Assembly: GCA_011525785.1 (NCBI GenBank)
Contig: WYBT01000019.1
Span: forward strand, 62,001-126,000
Direction of reading: 5' to 3'
Length of the DNA: 64,000 nt
Source: Planctomycetaceae bacterium
Lineage (GTDB): Bacteria > Planctomycetota > UBA1135 > GCA-002686595
A program made the position numbers and the translations under genes. This document shows positions 45,540 through 57,758 of this stretch, piece by piece. How positions within the stretch are numbered: the stretch's first letter is position 1; every line of letters begins with the position of its first letter. Below the pieces are notes generated by a model. That model saw only the letters and a list, made by a program, of their open reading frames with translations, was not told the DNA's origin and did no database searches.

Positions 45540-47033
45540 ATGGCGAAGAAGCAATGGCGCGGGCCGAAACTGTCGGAGGCGTTGATCGAGTTCGCGCAGC
45601 CGTTGCTCCGGTTGTTCGGGGGCACGGATCAGCGCGAGGAGTTCGAGGCCGCGTTGAGGCTCTCGACGCTCGTGTGGAATGCGTGCGTGTTGCAGCGCGC
45701 CGGGAAGGGGAGCGGCCTGCTGGAGCTGGTCCTGCAAGCCATGGAGCGACAGGGCACGCCGCCGCAGGTGGTCGCGTGTCTGCGGGACATGGGCGTGCGC
45801 TGCCTGACGCGGCGGGAGTTCGACGCACGCGTCATGGCCGAGGTCGAGGCGTTCCTTGGGCCCGATGGAGCTCCGCGCGTGCGAGTGCACGGCGCGAACG
45901 TCGCAGACCTGTCCGAGACCAGCCTTCGGAGCATGGCGAAGAGCTTCACCGATCTGGCGCATCGGCCGGCCCGGCCCGCGGCGGGTGTCACAGCCAAACC
46001 GACGGACCACCTGCGGCCCAAGCGGCAACGCGCGCAGCGCACTCCCGCGCAGTCGGCTTCCGGCGACAGTTGGCTGGCGAGGCTATTCGGCGCAGCGCAG
46101 CGCGTGCACGAAATCCGGCCCTGGGAGTGGCTGCTCGATCGCGACGTGTTCGGCGTACGGGTTGCGGACGACGCCGAGACCTACTGGTGCAGCGTCATGG
46201 GAGCGGGCGGTGAGTTCTTCGGGATCGGCGTGTACCGCGGCGACGAGTCCTTCGCGGCGTTTCGAGCGATGCAGGACGGCTCGGACCCCTACGCCGGCAT
46301 GTGCGGCTTCGACGGGTTCCTGTTCTCGTTCGTCGATCGCGACGAGCTCGATGCGCAGGGCGTGAAGCGCGCGAAGGACTCGGGACTGAAGTTCCGCGGG
46401 AGCGCGGCTTGGCCGCAGCTCGAAGAAGTGAAGTACGGAAGGCTCCCGCGCCAGTTCGGCGAAGAGCGAACGCCGCGCGCGACCGTGTTGCTGGCGACGA
46501 TCCTCGAGGGCGCGCTGGCGATGAGAGACCCGCAGTTGCGCGAGTCGGTCGACCTCGACGGCGAGCTCCCGGTCTTCGAGCTGGAAGGCACGGCGCTGCG
46601 GCGCACGTTCGCGCGTCCAGATTCGCCGCGCGCGAAGAGCTATCCCGCCGTGGACCAACTGGCAGTGGCGCGCGCCGCAAGACTGCCGCGCGCGAACGAG
46701 CCCTTCGAGTTCGACGTCTTCGCGATCCCTGCGCGCGTTGCGGACGACGAGGGCTGGGAGTACGCGCCCGTGCTCTTCATGGCGGCTGGCGCGCACTCGG
46801 GGCGCCCGCTGCCGCCCGAAGCCGCTGCGCCGGAGTTGCGCCTCGAGAGCTGCGCCAAAAACCTGCTCGCGGTCTTCGGCGAAGTCGGTGTGCTTCCCGC
46901 CGAGCTGCACGTGCAACGCCACTGGATCTTCGACGCCCTGAAGCCGACGGCCCAGGCGCTCGACATCAAGCTGGATCTGCGCGAGGAGTTGCCGGTGATC
47001 GAGCGCCTGAGCAACGTGTTGTCCATGGGCTGA
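45540..47033 (+). CDS. DUF7309/DUF6930-type protein of unknown function
   Basis: The 497-residue soluble protein has no signal peptide. A central segment (IRPWEWLLDRDVFGVRVADD with WCSVMGAGGEFFGIGVYRGDESF) resembles the DUF7309 domain. The later part (VLLATILEGALAMRDPQLRE and EPFEFDVFAIPARVAD) resembles DUF6930. These domains are found together in bacterial proteins of unknown role. The first ~170 residues are helical with a basic linker (AKPTDHLRPKRQRAQR). It lies just outside the second att-like repeat, 89 bp after its end. Confidence 0.7.
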   Translation: MAKKQWRGPKLSEALIEFAQPLLRLFGGTDQREEFEAALRLSTLVWNACVLQRAGKGSGLLELVLQAMERQGTPPQVVACLRDMGVRCLTRREFDARVMAEVEAFLGPDGAPRVRVHGANVADLSETSLRSMAKSFTDLAHRPARPAAGVTAKPTDHLRPKRQRAQRTPAQSASGDSWLARLFGAAQRVHEIRPWEWLLDRDVFGVRVADDAETYWCSVMGAGGEFFGIGVYRGDESFAAFRAMQDGSDPYAGMCGFDGFLFSFVDRDELDAQGVKRAKDSGLKFRGSAAWPQLEEVKYGRLPRQFGEERTPRATVLLATILEGALAMRDPQLRESVDLDGELPVFELEGTALRRTFARPDSPRAKSYPAVDQLAVARAARLPRANEPFEFDVFAIPARVADDEGWEYAPVLFMAAGAHSGRPLPPEAAAPELRLESCAKNLLAVFGEVGVLPAELHVQRHWIFDALKPTAQALDIKLDLREELPVIERLSNVLSMG

Positions 47034-47276
47034 CAGAGTTCGAGCTACTCGCGCTCTCGGCGCGGGCGCGCAGCGACGAGAGATGCTCCGCGGGCTCGAC
47101 GCCGGCCCCCAGAGGCGGATACGACGATCGGCCGAGGGTCTGGGTCGAGCTGGGGCTGAACGCGGGCTTCGAACAGCGCTCTTCGTCTGACGTGCGCGCC
47201 GCTCGCGCGGCGGAGTCGACGCTAATCTTGGCGCTTTGTCCGAGCTGTTCTCGCCCGCCACTTCCAGAGCACCACC

Positions 47277-50111
47277 ATGCGTAAGTCCACGTTCCCTCTC
47301 GCCTTCTTCGCCTTCACTTTGGCAGCTTGCGGCGGCGGCGGCGGGGGAGGCGGCGGGACGGTGGAGCTCGACGGCGCGATTGCGTTCGTGCCCGAGCCGC
47401 CGGCGCCGATCGCGGCCACCGAGTTCGCCGGGCCGGCGCGCGGCATCGATCTCGATCGTCCGCGAGTCGATGTCGACTCGAGCCGCGTGCGACGCGTGCG
47501 CGGCGAAATCAGTGGAGGTTTCGCGACGGTGCGCCTGTACAGCACTGGGCGGCGGCTGGTGGACGCGCGGCTGGTCGAGGGCTCGGCGCAGCAGCTCGCG
47601 CACCTCGATCCGATTTCGCTCGAGGTGGGAAATCCGGCGCGGCAAGCGCGCTTTCTGGCGCGCGGTCCCTTCGAGCTGATCGTGCGCGGCGCCGATGGTC
47701 CCTTCGAACTCGAGGTGCGAGCGCGGGAGTTGAAGGCCGCCGCCGACATCGACGGGCATCTGGGTGCGTTCGCGGCGGGCGATGAGCTTCAAGTCCTCGC
47801 CGATAGCGAACGGCGACTGCGCTTGTCGTGCGCGGAGGCGCTCGAGCTCGAGTTCGAGGCCCACGGCGATTGCGAGCTGCGCAACGCCGCGGGGCAGCGT
47901 CTGGGTTCGACCGATGCGCTCGGCGGAGTGCTGCGTGCAAGCGCGGCGACGCTCGAAGCTTTCGAGCTGGTCACGCGCGGTGCGCATGCGGCTCCGCTCT
48001 CGATTCGCGCGACGGCGAGCGCTCAACAGCGTCCGCTGGCGCGTGTGAGCGGCCGCGAGCGCGAGCGCGCGGCGTTCGGACTTGGGCCCGTCGAGCGCCT
48101 GGCGACCGAAGTGTCCGCGCCGTTCGTGCCCGGTGAAGTGCTCGTGCGAGCGCGCGCGAGCGGCGATGTCGCGCGTCTCGCGCAGAGTCGCTCGGCGCGG
48201 ATCGCGCAGCGGATTCCCGAGACGAGCGATGTGCTCGCGCTCGAGCTGCCGGCCGGGCTCGACGCGCAGGAGGCCGCGCGCACGACGCTCGCCGCCATCG
48301 CCGCCTTCGAAGTCAGCGACGAGGTCGAGTGGGCCGAGCCCAATCGCATTCGCTACGCGCTCGGCGGCGTCACCGAGCCCAATGACAACTTCTACTCTCT
48401 CCAGAAGTGGCATTACGACCTGATCCGCATGCCCGATGCCTGGTCGATCACGCAGGGCAGCTCGAACGTGATCGTCGCGGTGCTCGACACCGGGATTCGC
48501 GCGCACCCCGACCTCGATGGCAACGACGCGGGCACGGGATTCGATTTCATCAGCAGCTCGTCGAACGCCGGCGATGGGACCGGCATCGACAACGATCCCA
48601 CCGACCCGGGCGACGGCACGGGGCTCACGCCGTCGAGCTTCCACGGCACGCACGTCGCGGGCACGGTCGGCGCGGTGGGGAACAACTCGATCGGAGTGAC
48701 GGGCGTCAACTGGGACGTGTCGCTCATGCACTTGCGCGTGCTCGGCTTGCAGGGCGGAACCGACGCCGACATCGCGCAGGCCGTGCGCTACGCCGCGGGA
48801 TTGTCGAACAGCTCGGGGACGCTGCCGCCCAGCCGCGCGCACATCATCAATCTGAGCCTGGGCGGACCGGGCCAGACCTCGACCATGCAGAGTGCGGTGA
48901 CCGCCGCGCGCAACGCGGGTGTCGTGATCTTCGCCGCGGCGGGCAACAACAACTCCTCGCAGAGCTTCTTCCCGGCCAGCTACGCGGGCGTGGTGTCGGT
49001 CTCGGCCGTCGACCGCAATGCGCAGAAGGCGCCGTACTCGAACTTCGGGCCCAACGTCGACATCGCGGCGCCGGGCGGGAACACGTCGGTCGACCTCGAC
49101 AGTGACGGCTACGTCGACGGCGTGCTCTCGACCCTGGTGAACGAGAACACCGGCTTCTCGCCCAATTTCGTGTTCTACCAGGGCACGTCGATGGCCTGTC
49201 CGCACGTCGCGGGCGTGGCGGCGCTGATGATCGCAGCGGCCGCGCCGAGCACGCTGACACCGGCGCAGATCGAGAGCATCCTCCAGACCACCGCCGTGGA
49301 CTTGGGCGCCGCCGGGCGGGACGACATCTTCGGCCACGGCCTGATGCGCGCCGACCTCGCCGTCGCCGCGGCGCAGAGCGGCGTGTCGAGCAATCCCGTG
49401 CTGTCGGTCTCGGGCACAGCGCTCGACTTCGGCGCCGACACGACGCTCTTGTCGATCGCTGTGTCGAACTCCGGTGGAGGCGCGCTGGACGTCGGAACGC
49501 CGACGTTCGCGCCGAACGGCGCTGCGCCCGTGTTCGCAACCCTCCAGACCGTCGCCGGCGCCGGTTCGAGCGACGTCAGCGCCGTGCGCGTGACCGTCGA
49601 CCGCGCGCCGGGCGGCGTACCGCTCGCCGATGGGACCTACACCGGCGTAGTGACGATCCCCAGCAACGGCGGCACGGCGCTGGTCAACGTGAGCATGCAG
49701 GTGCAGACGCCCGTGCCGCCGGTCGATGTCGAGCTGTTCGTGCTGCTCGTCCGCATCGTCGATCCGATCACGCTCGAGCTCGACACGCAGGACCAGTTCC
49801 TGGTCAACCCGACGACGGGCTTGGACTACGCGTTCCCCAGCGGCGATTTCGGATCGATCGGCGGAGGCGACTACATCCTCGTGTGCGGCTCCGACGACGA
49901 CGCCGACGGCTTCATCGGCGGCACGGGCGACATCTACTTTGGCGCCTGGCCGACCGTGAACGACATCCTGGTGCTCGAGCTCGACGGTGGCGATGAGCTC
50001 AGCGGGCTGGACTTCGTGGTCGGCCCCGACGATGGGACCTCGACGCTCCAGGCAGGGTCCGCATCGCCGCGGCGCGCGTTTGCGCTGCTCGGCGCCCAGC
50101 GCGAACGCTGA
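47277..50111 (+). CDS. Subtilisin-like (S8) serine protease lipoprotein
   Basis: The 944-residue protein has a lipoprotein signal (MRKSTFPLAFFAFTLAAC) followed by a poly-glycine stretch. An N-terminal prodomain-like region follows (FVPGEVLVRARASGDVARL). The S8 catalytic domain has Asp in VAVLDTGIRAHPDL (~403), His in SSFHGTHVAGTVGA (~455) and Ser in GTSMACPHVAGVA (~637). C-terminal beta-sandwich regions (about 705-930) contain an Ig-like repeat and DDDADGFIGGTGDIY. It should be surface-anchored and act on extracellular proteins. Confidence 0.93.
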   Translation: MRKSTFPLAFFAFTLAACGGGGGGGGGTVELDGAIAFVPEPPAPIAATEFAGPARGIDLDRPRVDVDSSRVRRVRGEISGGFATVRLYSTGRRLVDARLVEGSAQQLAHLDPISLEVGNPARQARFLARGPFELIVRGADGPFELEVRARELKAAADIDGHLGAFAAGDELQVLADSERRLRLSCAEALELEFEAHGDCELRNAAGQRLGSTDALGGVLRASAATLEAFELVTRGAHAAPLSIRATASAQQRPLARVSGRERERAAFGLGPVERLATEVSAPFVPGEVLVRARASGDVARLAQSRSARIAQRIPETSDVLALELPAGLDAQEAARTTLAAIAAFEVSDEVEWAEPNRIRYALGGVTEPNDNFYSLQKWHYDLIRMPDAWSITQGSSNVIVAVLDTGIRAHPDLDGNDAGTGFDFISSSSNAGDGTGIDNDPTDPGDGTGLTPSSFHGTHVAGTVGAVGNNSIGVTGVNWDVSLMHLRVLGLQGGTDADIAQAVRYAAGLSNSSGTLPPSRAHIINLSLGGPGQTSTMQSAVTAARNAGVVIFAAAGNNNSSQSFFPASYAGVVSVSAVDRNAQKAPYSNFGPNVDIAAPGGNTSVDLDSDGYVDGVLSTLVNENTGFSPNFVFYQGTSMACPHVAGVAALMIAAAAPSTLTPAQIESILQTTAVDLGAAGRDDIFGHGLMRADLAVAAAQSGVSSNPVLSVSGTALDFGADTTLLSIAVSNSGGGALDVGTPTFAPNGAAPVFATLQTVAGAGSSDVSAVRVTVDRAPGGVPLADGTYTGVVTIPSNGGTALVNVSMQVQTPVPPVDVELFVLLVRIVDPITLELDTQDQFLVNPTTGLDYAFPSGDFGSIGGGDYILVCGSDDDADGFIGGTGDIYFGAWPTVNDILVLELDGGDELSGLDFVVGPDDGTSTLQAGSASPRRAFALLGAQRER

Positions 50112-50172
50112 GGCGCCGGAGCCTGTACGCGAAGCTCGCGAGCGGCTGACGTTCGCGCCGTTCGCGGCGGGC

Positions 50173-50613
50173 TCAGCGCGCGATGTTCACGCGCACCGGC
50201 AGCTTGTGGCGCGTCGTCGCCACGAGCTCGCACGGCGCAGTGATCACCTGAGCCTGCAGCATGTCCGCCGGCGGCGCGACGACGCGCGCGTGGACGACCA
50301 GCTCTCCGTGCTCGATCGTCACGGCGGTGACTTCGAGCGACCAGCCGGCGGTGGGCTTTTGACCGTCACTCACCAGGATCGCCATGTCGCGCTCGAGGTC
50401 GAGCGCAGGCGCCTGTGCCGGCTGGATCACAGCCTGCGTGTGTCGCGACCAGAGCGCGCGCCACTCGGCGCTGTCGCGCGCGACGTGCGCGCCGGCTTCG
50501 ACCACTCCGGAGCTGGGGCTGCGAGCCAGCGAACGCCACGGCGCGTCGCTGTCCTGACTCGATCGGCACGCACTCACGAGAACGAAAGGCAGCAGGGCGA
50601 GAAACCACTTCAT
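50173..50613 (-). CDS. Small lipoprotein with PrcB C-terminal-like domain
   Basis: The 146-residue product begins at ATG 50613 with a lipoprotein signal (MKWFLALLPFVLVSAC). The mature part has DSAEWRALWSRHTQA, LDLERDMAILVSDGQKPTAGWSLEV and a final VITAPCELVATTR, the pattern of the PrcB C-terminal domain found in protease-complex-like proteins. The role is not known. The longer frame (to 50682) has no signal peptide at its start and was rejected. Confidence 0.7.
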   Translation of the reverse strand: MKWFLALLPFVLVSACRSSQDSDAPWRSLARSPSSGVVEAGAHVARDSAEWRALWSRHTQAVIQPAQAPALDLERDMAILVSDGQKPTAGWSLEVTAVTIEHGELVVHARVVAPPADMLQAQVITAPCELVATTRHKLPVRVNIAR

Positions 50614-50806
50614 GGGGGCACGAGAGTAGCTCACGGGCCGGTCGTTTCCGCGCCTGTCGAGCACCTGCGCCCGCCAGCGCATGACTCGCCGCTGACGCGC
50701 CGCCGCAGCTCGATCGCCGGCGCCGCGCGCTCAGCGACTCGACTCTCTCTGCGATGGCGCGAGTTCGGCCACGGCCTGGAGTCGGCGATTTCGCGGAGCG
50801 TCGCGC

Positions 50807-51598
50807 TCAGAACTTGCGCGCGGGCTGGCCCTCGAACGCGAAGGCCGCCATCGAGAGCACGCCGAAGGTGAAGCTCGAGTGCACGAGTCGCGTGTGCGGC
50901 GTGGGGCCGGCGGCGCCGAGCGCGACGAGCAGCGGGAAGAAGTGCTCTTCGGTGGGGTGGTTGCGCGCGGCGTGCGGCGCGCGGCGGCGGTAGTCGACGA
51001 GCGCTTCGACGTCGCCGCTCGCGAGTGTTGCGCCGAGCCAGCTGTCGAACTCGCGCACCCAGGCGGGCGGCGGCGCGTCGGGACGGGCGAGCTCGCCGAG
51101 GTTGTGCGTGGCGCTGCCGCTGCCCAGGACGAGCACGTCGTCGTAGGCGAGCGGCGCGAGCGCGCGGCCGAGCTTCAAGTGGTGCGCGGCGCCCAGGTGC
51201 GGCTGGAGCGAGAGCTGGAACACCGGGACGTCGGCGAGCGGCGCGGCGAGCTTGAGCGGCACCCATGCGCCGTGGTCGAGGCCGCGCGCGTCGAGTTCGG
51301 CCTCGAAGCCCGCCGCGCGCAGTGCGTCGACGACACGCGCGGCGAGCTGCGGCGCGCCCGGCGCCGGATAGCGCATCTGGTACAGCTCGGGCGCGAAGCC
51401 GGAAAAGTCGTGGATCGTGCGCGGCGCGCTAGAGCTGTCGACGCGCGGCGCGCGCGTGGTCCAGTGCGCCGAAGCGACGACGATCGCGGCCGGCTTGCCG
51501 CTCGCAAAGAACAGCTCGGCGAGCGCGCGGCGCGCGGGCACGTCGTCCAAGACCAACGTCGGCGAACCGTGCGACACGAACAGCGGGGCTCTGGGCAT
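50807..51598 (-). CDS. DODA-type extradiol aromatic ring-opening dioxygenase (YgiD-like)
   Basis: The 263-residue protein is a class III extradiol dioxygenase of the DODA/YgiD group. Zinc/iron ligand motifs are LFVSHGSPTLVL (His), SAHWTTR (His), GLDHGAWVPL (His) and LGSGSATHNL (His). NHPTEEHFFPLLVALGA is also conserved. It opens catechol-type rings, with DOPA as the model substrate. It is the last gene of a minus-strand group with DoxX and a MarR regulator, which suggests a response to phenolic or quinone compounds. ATG 51598 was preferred over a GTG at 51607. Confidence 0.9.
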   Translation of the reverse strand: MPRAPLFVSHGSPTLVLDDVPARRALAELFFASGKPAAIVVASAHWTTRAPRVDSSSAPRTIHDFSGFAPELYQMRYPAPGAPQLAARVVDALRAAGFEAELDARGLDHGAWVPLKLAAPLADVPVFQLSLQPHLGAAHHLKLGRALAPLAYDDVLVLGSGSATHNLGELARPDAPPPAWVREFDSWLGATLASGDVEALVDYRRRAPHAARNHPTEEHFFPLLVALGAAGPTPHTRLVHSSFTFGVLSMAAFAFEGQPARKF

Positions 51599-51662
51599 GG
51601 GATTCACGGGCGTTTCTCCGCGAAAGATCGTCTCACACTCACGTCGCTCGGCATCGCGGCGC

Positions 51663-52172
51663 TCAACTGGCCCGCTCCGCGCTCAGCTTGCCGTCGAGCG
51701 AGAAGCTGCCGGCGCCGCGCACGACCAGCGCCAGCGCGATGGCAATGACGAGCAGGTGGAACTCGAAGCCCTCGCCCTGCTGCGCGCCGAACCAGTTCAT
51801 GAAGAAGCCGTGCTCGGCGTGCACCGTGGCGATCGCTCCGACCATGATCGCCGCCAAACCCGCCGCGACGAAGCGCACGCCCAGTCCCAGCACGAGCAGG
51901 ATCGGGCCGAAGAACTCCAGGCCGATCGTGAGTGCTGCCAGCGGCGCGGGCAGGCCGATGGTTCCCGTGAGGAAGCCCATCGTGCCTTCGTAGCCGTAGC
52001 CGCCGAACCAGCCCAGCAGCTTCTGGGCGCCGTGCGGGAACATCACCGCGGCGAGGCCCAGGCGCAGCAGCGGGGCGGAGAAGTCGGCGCGCGTGTGCAG
52101 GGCGAGTGCGCGGGTGCGCGCGAGCCAGCCGGCGGCCGAAGATGCTTGAGCAGTCAGTGCTTGACTAGTCAT
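51663..52172 (-). CDS. DoxX-family membrane protein
   Basis: The 169-residue protein has four hydrophobic helices with the DoxX landmarks LLRLGLAAVMFPHGAQKLLGWFGGYGY, LEFFGPILLVLGLGVRFVA and the C-terminal LLVIAIALALVVRGAG. DoxX proteins are linked to oxidative or electrophile stress and often stand beside MarR regulators and ring-cleaving or quinone-handling enzymes, as here. The start codon overlaps a palindrome that closely matches the one upstream of marR. Confidence 0.87.
   Translation of the reverse strand: MTSQALTAQASSAAGWLARTRALALHTRADFSAPLLRLGLAAVMFPHGAQKLLGWFGGYGYEGTMGFLTGTIGLPAPLAALTIGLEFFGPILLVLGLGVRFVAAGLAAIMVGAIATVHAEHGFFMNWFGAQQGEGFEFHLLVIAIALALVVRGAGSFSLDGKLSAERAS
52161..52172. 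promoter_or_regulatory. Second copy of MarR-type palindrome, overlapping doxX start
   Basis: TTGACTAGTCAT matches 11 of 12 bases of the palindrome TTGACTAGTCAA upstream of marR, and its last three bases are the doxX start codon on the minus strand. The following bases (AAGCA on the minus strand) are also shared with the marR site. Binding here would block both transcription into doxX and its translation start. Confidence 0.55.
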
Positions 52173-52221
52173 GGAATGGACCTCGAAAAGAAGGTGGTGA
52201 GGGGCCGCGAGGGCCTGTCGG

Positions 52222-52698
52222 TCAGGAGAACACGCGCTCCAAGAGCGCGATGAGCTGCTTGAGCTCGCTGCGATTCAGCTTGGCGAGCACCTCGCCGTCG
52301 AGCTTGTCGATCGCTTCGTCGAGCGGGGCCAGCAGGTCGAGGCCCGCACGCGTGATGCGCACGACCACCTGACGGCGGTCCTCGCTCGAACGTCGACGCT
52401 CGACCAGGCGCTTGGCCTCGAGCCGGTCGACCAGCCGCGTGACGCCCGGCGTGCGCTCGATCATGCGTTCGCCGATCTCCAGCGTCGGCAGGCCGCGCTC
52501 GCCCGCGCCGCGCAGGATGCGCAGCACGTTGTACTGCTGGAGCGTGAGTTCGCCGTGCTCGGCGAGCAGGGCCTCGAACGGGCGGCGCGCGTGGTCGGAG
52601 GCGACCCACAGGGCGATCAGCGCCTCCTGCTCGAGCGAGGCGAAGGGCCGTTCCTGGCCGATCGCGCGCTGCGTCGGGCTGAGGGGCTTGGGCGTCAC
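52222..52698 (-). CDS. MarR-family transcriptional regulator
   Basis: The 158-residue protein has the winged helix-turn-helix of MarR. LTLQQYNVLRILRGAG leads into GLPTLEIGERMIERTPGVTRLVDRLEAKRLVERRRSSEDRRQVVVRITRAG, with the DxRxx wing. The start is GTG 52698. A perfect 12-bp palindrome lies 24 bp upstream, the expected place for autoregulation. It probably controls doxX and the dioxygenase gene downstream in response to phenolic ligands or oxidants. Confidence 0.93.
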   Translation of the reverse strand: MTPKPLSPTQRAIGQERPFASLEQEALIALWVASDHARRPFEALLAEHGELTLQQYNVLRILRGAGERGLPTLEIGERMIERTPGVTRLVDRLEAKRLVERRRSSEDRRQVVVRITRAGLDLLAPLDEAIDKLDGEVLAKLNRSELKQLIALLERVFS

Positions 52699-52721
52699 GG
52701 GGTCAATCCTAGCGCCAATGG

Positions 52722-52733
52722 TTGACTAGTCAA
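52722..52733. promoter_or_regulatory. MarR operator, perfect palindrome
   Basis: TTGACTAGTCAA is a perfect 12-bp palindrome 24 bp before the marR start codon. A near-identical site overlaps the start of doxX, which makes a shared regulator very likely. Confidence 0.65.
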
Positions 52734-52833
52734 GCATCTAGCGGCCGAATCCTCTCCGGGCGTGTGACAGTTGGGGCCCCGGTCGACTTCGCGCAGTTCT
52801 CTCGGCCCGCGCGGGTCGATCCACGGAAGCGCG

Positions 52834-54312
52834 TCACGCGTCGCCGAACGCGCGGCGCAGGCGCGCGAGCTCGAAGCTCAAGCGCGTCTCGAGCACGCGG
52901 TGTTCGCTCTGTCCCGCGAGGTTGTCGAGCTCGTGCGGGTCGCTCTCGAGGTCGTACAGCTCGCGCGCGCCGATGCGCGGGAACTCGATCAGCTTGTGCC
53001 GCTCGGTGCGCACGCCGTAGTGCGGCTCGACGCGGTGCGGCTCGGGGTACTCGAAGTAGCGGTAGTAGATCGAGCTGCGCCAGGAGCGCGGTGCGCGGCC
53101 TTCGAGCAGCGGCAGCAGGCTCGCCCCGTGCGCGCCGGGAAGCGGCGCAGCCCCCGCGACCTCGCACAGCGTCGGCGCGAGGTCGATGTTCTGCACCAGC
53201 CGCTCCTCGACGCGGCCGGGCGAGATCACTCCGGGCCAGCGGATGATCAGCGGCAGGCGCAGCGACTCCTCGTACATCCAGCGCTTGTCGTACCAGCCGT
53301 GCTCGCCGACGAAGAAGCCCTGGTCGGAGGCGTAGATCACGAGCGTGTCGTCCGCCAGGCCGGCGGCGTCGAGCCACGCGAGCACGCGCCCGACGCTCGC
53401 GTCGACGCCCGCAACACAACGCAGGTAGTCCTTGGCGTAGCGCTGGTAGTTCCAACGCGTGCGCGCGTCGCCCTCGAGCGGCTGGCGCGCGAGCGCGGCG
53501 TTCTCCTCGTCGTACGCGCGCCTCCACGCAGCGACAGCCGCCTCGCCGCGCGCGTGCGGAGCGCCGAGCTTGAGGTCGTACTCGCTCAAGTGCCGCGCGA
53601 TGCTCATCTCCTGCGCCGCCGCGCCCACCGCGCGCGTGGAGTAGTCGTCGAACAACGTCGCGGGCTCGGGGAGCTCTTCGCCCGAGTACAGCTCGAGCTC
53701 GCGCGGCCCCGGCGCCCACGAGCGGTGCGGCGCCTTGTGGTTCAAGCACAACAGGAACGGCGCGTCGCCGCCGCGCTGCTGCTCGAGCCACTCGAGCGCG
53801 AGGTCGGTGACGACTTCACTGGTGTAGCCAGTGACCGTGCGCTTGCCGCGCGGTGAAACGAGCACCGGGTCGTAGTACTCGCCCTGATCGGGGAACACTT
53901 CCCAGTGGTCGAAGCCCGTCGGCTCGCTCTTCAAGTGCCACTTGCCGACGAGCGCCGTGCGATAACCCGCTGCGTCGAGCGCCTTGGGAAACGTCGGCAG
54001 TGCTCCGTCGAAGCGCGCTGCGTTGTCCACGACGCCGTGCGCGTGGCTGTGCAGTCCGGTGAGCACGCTCGCGCGCGCCGGCCCGCAGATCGCGTTGCCG
54101 CAGAAGGCGTTTTCGAAGCGCAGGCCTTCGGCAGCGAGGCGGTCGAGGTTCGGTGTGCGCGCGACGGTCGATCCGTAGGCGCCGAGCGCTTGCACTGCGT
54201 GGTCGTCGGCCAGGATGAACACGATGTTCGGACGGCGGCGCGGCTGCGGTGCTTGCGGCGTCGCCGCGCAGGCGCTGAGCAGACCGAACAGCAGCAGGTT
54301 TCGCAGGCGCAT
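52834..54312 (-). CDS. Sulfatase (arylsulfatase family) lipoprotein
   Basis: The 492-residue enzyme starts at ATG 54312 with a lipoprotein signal ([15 protein letters not shown]). The N-terminus of the mature enzyme has [16 protein letters not shown] (metal-binding Asp pair), and the formylglycine signature [11 protein letters not shown] lies near residue 74, with Cys as the modified residue. [23 protein letters not shown] and [24 protein letters not shown] complete the active site, as in the heparan/choline-sulfatase-like groups. It needs a formylglycine-generating enzyme, which is not in the window. Sulfatases are enriched in marine planctomycetes and release sulfate from polysaccharides. 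Confidence 0.93.
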   Translation of the reverse strand: MRLRNLLLFGLLSACAATPQAPQPRRRPNIVFILADDHAVQALGAYGSTVARTPNLDRLAAEGLRFENAFCGNAICGPARASVLTGLHSHAHGVVDNAARFDGALPTFPKALDAAGYRTALVGKWHLKSEPTGFDHWEVFPDQGEYYDPVLVSPRGKRTVTGYTSEVVTDLALEWLEQQRGGDAPFLLCLNHKAPHRSWAPGPRELELYSGEELPEPATLFDDYSTRAVGAAAQEMSIARHLSEYDLKLGAPHARGEAAVAAWRRAYDEENAALARQPLEGDARTRWNYQRYAKDYLRCVAGVDASVGRVLAWLDAAGLADDTLVIYASDQGFFVGEHGWYDKRWMYEESLRLPLIIRWPGVISPGRVEERLVQNIDLAPTLCEVAGAAPLPGAHGASLLPLLEGRAPRSWRSSIYYRYFEYPEPHRVEPHYGVRTERHKLIEFPRIGARELYDLESDPHELDNLAGQSEHRVLETRLSFELARLRRAFGDA

Positions 54313-54500
54313 GGCGGGGCAGGCTACCGGTTGGCGGGCGAGTGAAGCGCGGCGCGGCGCGATCCGCGCGAGCCCGCCGCGGCGGAATTCCAACTTTCTC
54401 CGGCCGCCCGTCCCCGCGCGTCCCGTGGGTCGGTTGGCGCGGCCCCTCGAAGTCCTCGTGGGGACGTGCGCGCCCCAGGTCCTCCGTCGAACTGCCTCCA

Positions 54501-57650
<3,150 letters not shown>

Positions 57651-57706
57651 TCGACCCCGCAAGCGCGCCGCGCTCGAGCGCCTGACTCGATCGCAGCGCC
57701 AACGAA

Positions 57707-57744
57707 AGCGCCCGGCGTCCCTCGCGAGGGGAACGCCGGGCGCT
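57707..57744. terminator. Strong bidirectional hairpin between convergent genes
   Basis: AGCGCCCGGCGT pairs perfectly with ACGCCGGGCGCT over 12 bp, and a few more G:C pairs follow around a small loop with one bulge. It lies between the stop of the thrombospondin-repeat gene and the stop of the dihydroorotate-dehydrogenase-like gene, so it can end transcription from both sides. There is no U-tract. Confidence 0.75.
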
Positions 57745-57758
57745 GTGCTTGGCGCGAC

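Noticed and set aside
46083..49337. 1084-codon open frame on the minus strand
   Set aside because: It lies antisense to the clear subtilase and the DUF7309-type gene. High GC produces long shadow frames, and the translation is Arg/Ala-rich without motifs.
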